64,000 nucleotides of DNA from Porphyromonadaceae bacterium UBA7176 (GTDB taxonomy: Bacteria; Bacteroidota; Bacteroidia; Bacteroidales; Muribaculaceae): contig DKVO01000032.1 in the NCBI GenBank assembly GCA_002491245.1, forward strand, positions 46,486 to 110,485, written 5' to 3'. The position numbers were made by a program, and so were the translations under genes. Every line of letters begins with the position of its first letter. The first letter of the stretch is position 1. The notes below the pieces were generated by a model. The model saw nothing but the letters and a program-made list of their open reading frames with translations. It ran no database searches and was not told the origin of the DNA. Of the stretch, positions 61,257 through 64,000 are shown one piece after another.

Positions 61257-62270
61257 TTATTGAGGTCTTGAGGCCGTGGTTACATTGTTGTTTTCGGTTC
61301 CGGGTTCGGTTTCCGGTTCGGGTTGCGGCTTGGTGTCTTCGACAAAATCGAGTGCACGTGCGAGTGCTCTTGCATTGTCGTCGGGCATCGGACGGACTTT
61401 GGCAAATTTTACGAAGTCGGCCATCGAAAGTACTGCTCTCATCCTGTCGGCCGACATCCGGGTCTCGGGATTGGAGCGTAAAGCTCTTACAATCTGGGTC
61501 GAAGTCATTTCCATAGCGTTTATTGCAAAACGGCCGTGGAGGTATTGGCGCAGGATATCGACAAGCTCGGTGTAATAAGCTTTCTCCTGTCCGGATTGAG
61601 CCAGATTGCTCGACCGCAGGGTGTTGAGTCTTGAGATGGCAAGCTCGTAGGGTGGTATTGGTGGATTGCGCCGTATTTCGACTTCTTCTTTGTGCTTGCG
61701 CAAGAGGAAGTATGCTGCTGTGCCACAGGCGATGGCGAAGAATACCAGGCCTACCCAAAGAAGCCATCCGGGGATGTAGTCGTACCATTTGGTTGCCGGT
61801 GCAACTATGCCGGCCATCGGGTTGATTGCCTGAGCTGAATCGACTTCTACCGGCAGGATTTTAAGTGTCAGGACATTTGAGAAGGCTGTGTCGCTTGCTC
61901 CGGACACGACGGTGAACGGCGGCAAAGTGAGTGTGCCCGGGTCGAAAGCCTGTACGGTATAATCGTATCCGATAGTACGCATACCGTCGGTGATAGTGGA
62001 TGCGCTGTCGACTGCAACGATATCAACGCCGTTCCAGGGCAGATATTCTTCTCCGGCAGCGAGTTCGGGCATACCGTCAAGGTTGACGTTTGCGGCAGCC
62101 GTTTCGGGCATCTGTACAGTGACTCGCAGGTGTGTGGTGCTACCCATTGTCATTACCGTAGAATCGGCTGTAGATACTACGGATACCCCTGAGCGAGAGC
62201 GCTGCTGAGCGTTTGCCGTCAGGCTGACTGCTGTGAGGAATATGATAGAAAATATCGGGAGGGCTTTCAT
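61257..62270 (-). CDS. BatD-like membrane protein of the aerotolerance operon
   Basis: 337 residues: signal peptide (1-21), a beta-rich periplasmic domain (about 30-145), a membrane helix near 169-190 (WLLWVGLVFFAIACGTAAYFLL), a cytoplasmic helical domain with PPIPPYELAISRLNTLRSSNL and YYTELVDILRQYLHGRFAINAMEMTS-like features, and a Pro/Glu/Thr-rich tail. The cytoplasmic half resembles DUF4381-type domains found next to vWA proteins. It overlaps the DUF58 gene by 4 bases. Confidence 0.8.
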   Translation of the reverse strand: MKALPIFSIIFLTAVSLTANAQQRSRSGVSVVSTADSTVMTMGSTTHLRVTVQMPETAAANVNLDGMPELAAGEEYLPWNGVDIVAVDSASTITDGMRTIGYDYTVQAFDPGTLTLPPFTVVSGASDTAFSNVLTLKILPVEVDSAQAINPMAGIVAPATKWYDYIPGWLLWVGLVFFAIACGTAAYFLLRKHKEEVEIRRNPPIPPYELAISRLNTLRSSNLAQSGQEKAYYTELVDILRQYLHGRFAINAMEMTSTQIVRALRSNPETRMSADRMRAVLSMADFVKFAKVRPMPDDNARALARALDFVEDTKPQPEPETEPGTENNNVTTASRPQ

Positions 62271-63142
62271 ACTGCGGCTCGGTTTTTAAACAGGCCCATC
62301 AAGGCCCGAACATAATCTTCGTCGGTGGCTACCGATACGTAATCAACTCTTGTGGAGCGTAGTGTGGCGCTCATCTGCTGCTGGCGGTCGTACCACCATT
62401 TGTTGTAGGCTTTACGGGTTGCGGCAGAGCCGGTGTCGACCCATCGAGAGTTACCAGTCTCGAGATCTTCGACGTTTACGAGGCCGATGTCGGGCAATTC
62501 TCCGTCGCGTTTGTCGTACACCTGGATTGCCATTACATCGTGTCGCGATACGGCGACAGTGAGAGGGGTCCGGTAATCGCTGCTGTCGATGAAGTCGCTG
62601 AGGAGGAACATCGTGCAGCGTCGTTTCAACGCGTCGGAAAAATAGCGGACTGCGGCAGCGATATCAGTGCCTTTACTCTGAGGTTTGAAATCGAGCAGTT
62701 CACGGATTAGGAAGAGGATGTGTTTGCGTCCTTTCTTGGGCGTGATAAATTTTTCGACGTGATCGGAGAAAAATATCGCTCCGATTTTATCGTTGTTCTG
62801 GATTGCGGAGAATGCTATCGTCGCAGCAATCTCGGCAATCATCTCGCGTTTCTCGGGTCCTTCAGCACCGAAATTGCGGCTTGCCGATATATCGACAAGC
62901 AACATTACGGTCAGTTCGCGCTCTTCTTCGTATACTTTGACATGTGGCCGGTTGTGCCTGGCGGTCACGTTCCAGTCGATGTCGCGTATGTCGTCTCCGT
63001 ACTGGTACTCGCGGACTTCCGAGAACATCATGCCACGTCCTTTGAAGGCCGAGTGGTACTCGCCGGCGAAGATGTTTTGGGAAAGTCCGCGTGTCTTGAT
63101 TTCTATCTTGCGAACTTTTTTGATAAGTTCATTCGAATCCAT
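62267..63142 (-). CDS. DUF58 domain protein of the aerotolerance operon
   Basis: 291 residues, no signal peptide. The DUF58 signature is clear: GLSQNIFAGEYHSAFKGRG at 19-37 and VREYQYGDDIRDIDWNVTARHNRPHVKVYEEER at 43-75. The vWA-like core with DISAS (Asp84) follows. DUF58 proteins act with MoxR ATPases in complex assembly. The gene sits between moxR (78-base gap) and the BatD-like gene. Confidence 0.93.
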   Translation of the reverse strand: MDSNELIKKVRKIEIKTRGLSQNIFAGEYHSAFKGRGMMFSEVREYQYGDDIRDIDWNVTARHNRPHVKVYEEERELTVMLLVDISASRNFGAEGPEKREMIAEIAATIAFSAIQNNDKIGAIFFSDHVEKFITPKKGRKHILFLIRELLDFKPQSKGTDIAAAVRYFSDALKRRCTMFLLSDFIDSSDYRTPLTVAVSRHDVMAIQVYDKRDGELPDIGLVNVEDLETGNSRWVDTGSAATRKAYNKWWYDRQQQMSATLRSTRVDYVSVATDEDYVRALMGLFKNRAAV

Positions 63143-63220
63143 ACTCTGTTTCTTAGTTAGAATTGTGAAGAGAGCGCAGCGGTGTATGCGCTGACGAGAC
63201 TCCGGCTATGCCCGTCAAAA

Positions 63221-64000
63221 TCAGGGGACCTGAACTTTGTCGAGGATATCGGTGATGATCATGTCGGTGGTGAAGTTGTTTGCTTCGGCTTCGTAGGTGA
63301 GGCCGATGCGGTGACGAAGCACGTCGTGGCATACCGAAATGACATCTTCGGGAATAACGTATCCTCTCTGGTGGAGGAAGGCATAGGCTCGGGCAGCCTT
63401 GGCAAGTGAGATTGATGCACGAGGCGAGGCTCCGAAAGAGATGTATGAAGCGAGGTCCTCGAGGCCGTATTCACGCGGCGAGCGAGTAGCGAAGACGATA
63501 TCGACGATGTAGCGTTCGATTTTCTCGTCGACGTATATGCGTTCGACAATTTTCTGAGCCTGAGTAACTTCTTCGGGGCGTATGAGCGGACGAATCTCGC
63601 GATGGTAGGGCGATATGTTCATCCGTATGATTTCGCGCTCCTCGTCTTTCGTCGGGTAGCCGATGACAACTTTCATGAGGAAACGGTCGACCTGAGCTTC
63701 GGGCAGGGGGTAGGTTCCTTCCTGCTCGATGGGGTTTTGTGTCGCCATGACGAGGAAGGGTTTGTCGAGGGGGAATGTGGTGTCGCCGATGGTTACCTGT
63801 CGCTCCTGCATGGCCTCGAGCAGGGCGCTCTGCACTTTTGCCGGGGCACGGTTAATTTCGTCGGCGAGGACGAAGTTGGCGAATACGGGACCTTTCTTGA
63901 CCTGGAACGTTTCGTTTTTGACAGAGTATATCATGGTTCCGAGTACGTCGGCCGGAAGGAGGTCGGGGGTAAACTGGATGCGGCTGTATTTGGCATCGAT
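63221..64000 (-). CDS. moxR: MoxR family AAA ATPase (5' end beyond the window)
   Basis: At least 260 codons, running off the right edge; the frame is open to base 64000 (reading IDAKYSRIQFTPDLLPADVLGTMIY), so the ATG at 63934 is internal. The P-loop lies outside the window. Visible are the Walker B LADEINRAP, sensor 1 ATQNPIEQEGTYPLPEAQVDRFLMK, and the C-terminal lid with SPREYGLEDLASYISFGASPRA. MoxR ATPases are chaperone-like partners of vWA proteins. First visible gene of the bat operon. Confidence 0.95.
   Translation of the reverse strand: MDAKYSRIQFTPDLLPADVLGTMIYSVKNETFQVKKGPVFANFVLADEINRAPAKVQSALLEAMQERQVTIGDTTFPLDKPFLVMATQNPIEQEGTYPLPEAQVDRFLMKVVIGYPTKDEEREIIRMNISPYHREIRPLIRPEEVTQAQKIVERIYVDEKIERYIVDIVFATRSPREYGLEDLASYISFGASPRASISLAKAARAYAFLHQRGYVIPEDVISVCHDVLRHRIGLTYEAEANNFTTDMIITDILDKVQVP

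Noticed and set aside
1..64000. CRISPR arrays, prophage, insertion sequences, rRNA, known riboswitches
   Set aside because: I found no regularly spaced repeats, transposase or phage genes, rRNA stretches, or riboswitch-like conserved cores in the spacers.

Overview
The window reads as a contiguous piece of a Bacteroidales chromosome, most likely a gut Muribaculaceae-type genome (taxon is inference; no rRNA or marker search was possible). The signs are a SusC/SusD pair, the eight-gene aerotolerance (bat) cluster, many short-signal lipoproteins, the absence of Shine-Dalgarno sequences, and repeated Bacteroidota-type promoters with a -7 element TAnnTTTG. Most of the content is housekeeping or envelope biology; I see no prophage, insertion sequence, CRISPR array or rRNA.

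Layout. 1-3911 (-): a giant protein with OB-like segments and a Schlafen/AlbA_2 domain, cut by the left edge. 4218-9010 (+): pyrE, an SRPBCC-like protein, a Rieske-like lipoprotein, a sodium:alanine symporter, lgt and a TPR protein, ending at a shared terminator. 9048-18705 (-): SusC, SusD, a lipoprotein, an M16 zinc peptidase and a ChaN-like protein, which looks like a RagAB-type peptide-uptake locus because it has a peptidase and no glycoside hydrolase. 18923-21555 (-): a small lipoprotein, a periplasmic sugar isomerase-like protein and an AI-2E family transporter. 21659-26492 (+): MFS transporter, malate dehydrogenase, thioredoxin lipoprotein and a DEAD-box helicase that carries palindromic repeat copies inside its reading frame.

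26595-33684 (+) holds tamB and tamL, the pair that moves proteins into the outer membrane. It is followed by a C11 protease, an MscS channel, a prolyl oligopeptidase and a lipoprotein (33844-39261, +), then a convergent Ca2+ P-type ATPase. 42095-44935 (+) holds a KdsD-like SIS isomerase, a PfkB-fold protein lacking the catalytic Asp, ribH, a lipoprotein and an eIF1-like factor. 44949-48079 (-) holds an acyl-CoA ligase, adk, hpt and tRNA-Arg(CCG). 48143-50667 (+) holds ung, a DUF5103/T9SS-plug-like protein and a DUF3109 gene broken at a run of eight G. 50664-52491 (-) holds an MBL hydrolase, rsmG and a GNAT acetyltransferase; 52650-54181 (+) holds a CvfB-like RNA-binding protein and a sugar transferase. 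54200-55653 (-) holds a universal stress protein and a small HTH protein. 55803-64000 (-) is the bat operon (moxR, DUF58, a BatD-like membrane protein, batA, batB, batC, batD, batE), with moxR cut by the right edge.

The points most worth following up are the in-frame palindromic repeat in the helicase, the G8 tract in the DUF3109 gene, the AlbA_2 giant, two promoters abutting start codons (predicted leaderless mRNAs), two divergent promoter pairs with identical geometry, the PfkB pseudokinase and the Rieske-like lipoprotein without the ligand histidines. No clearly new multi-gene system is evident.
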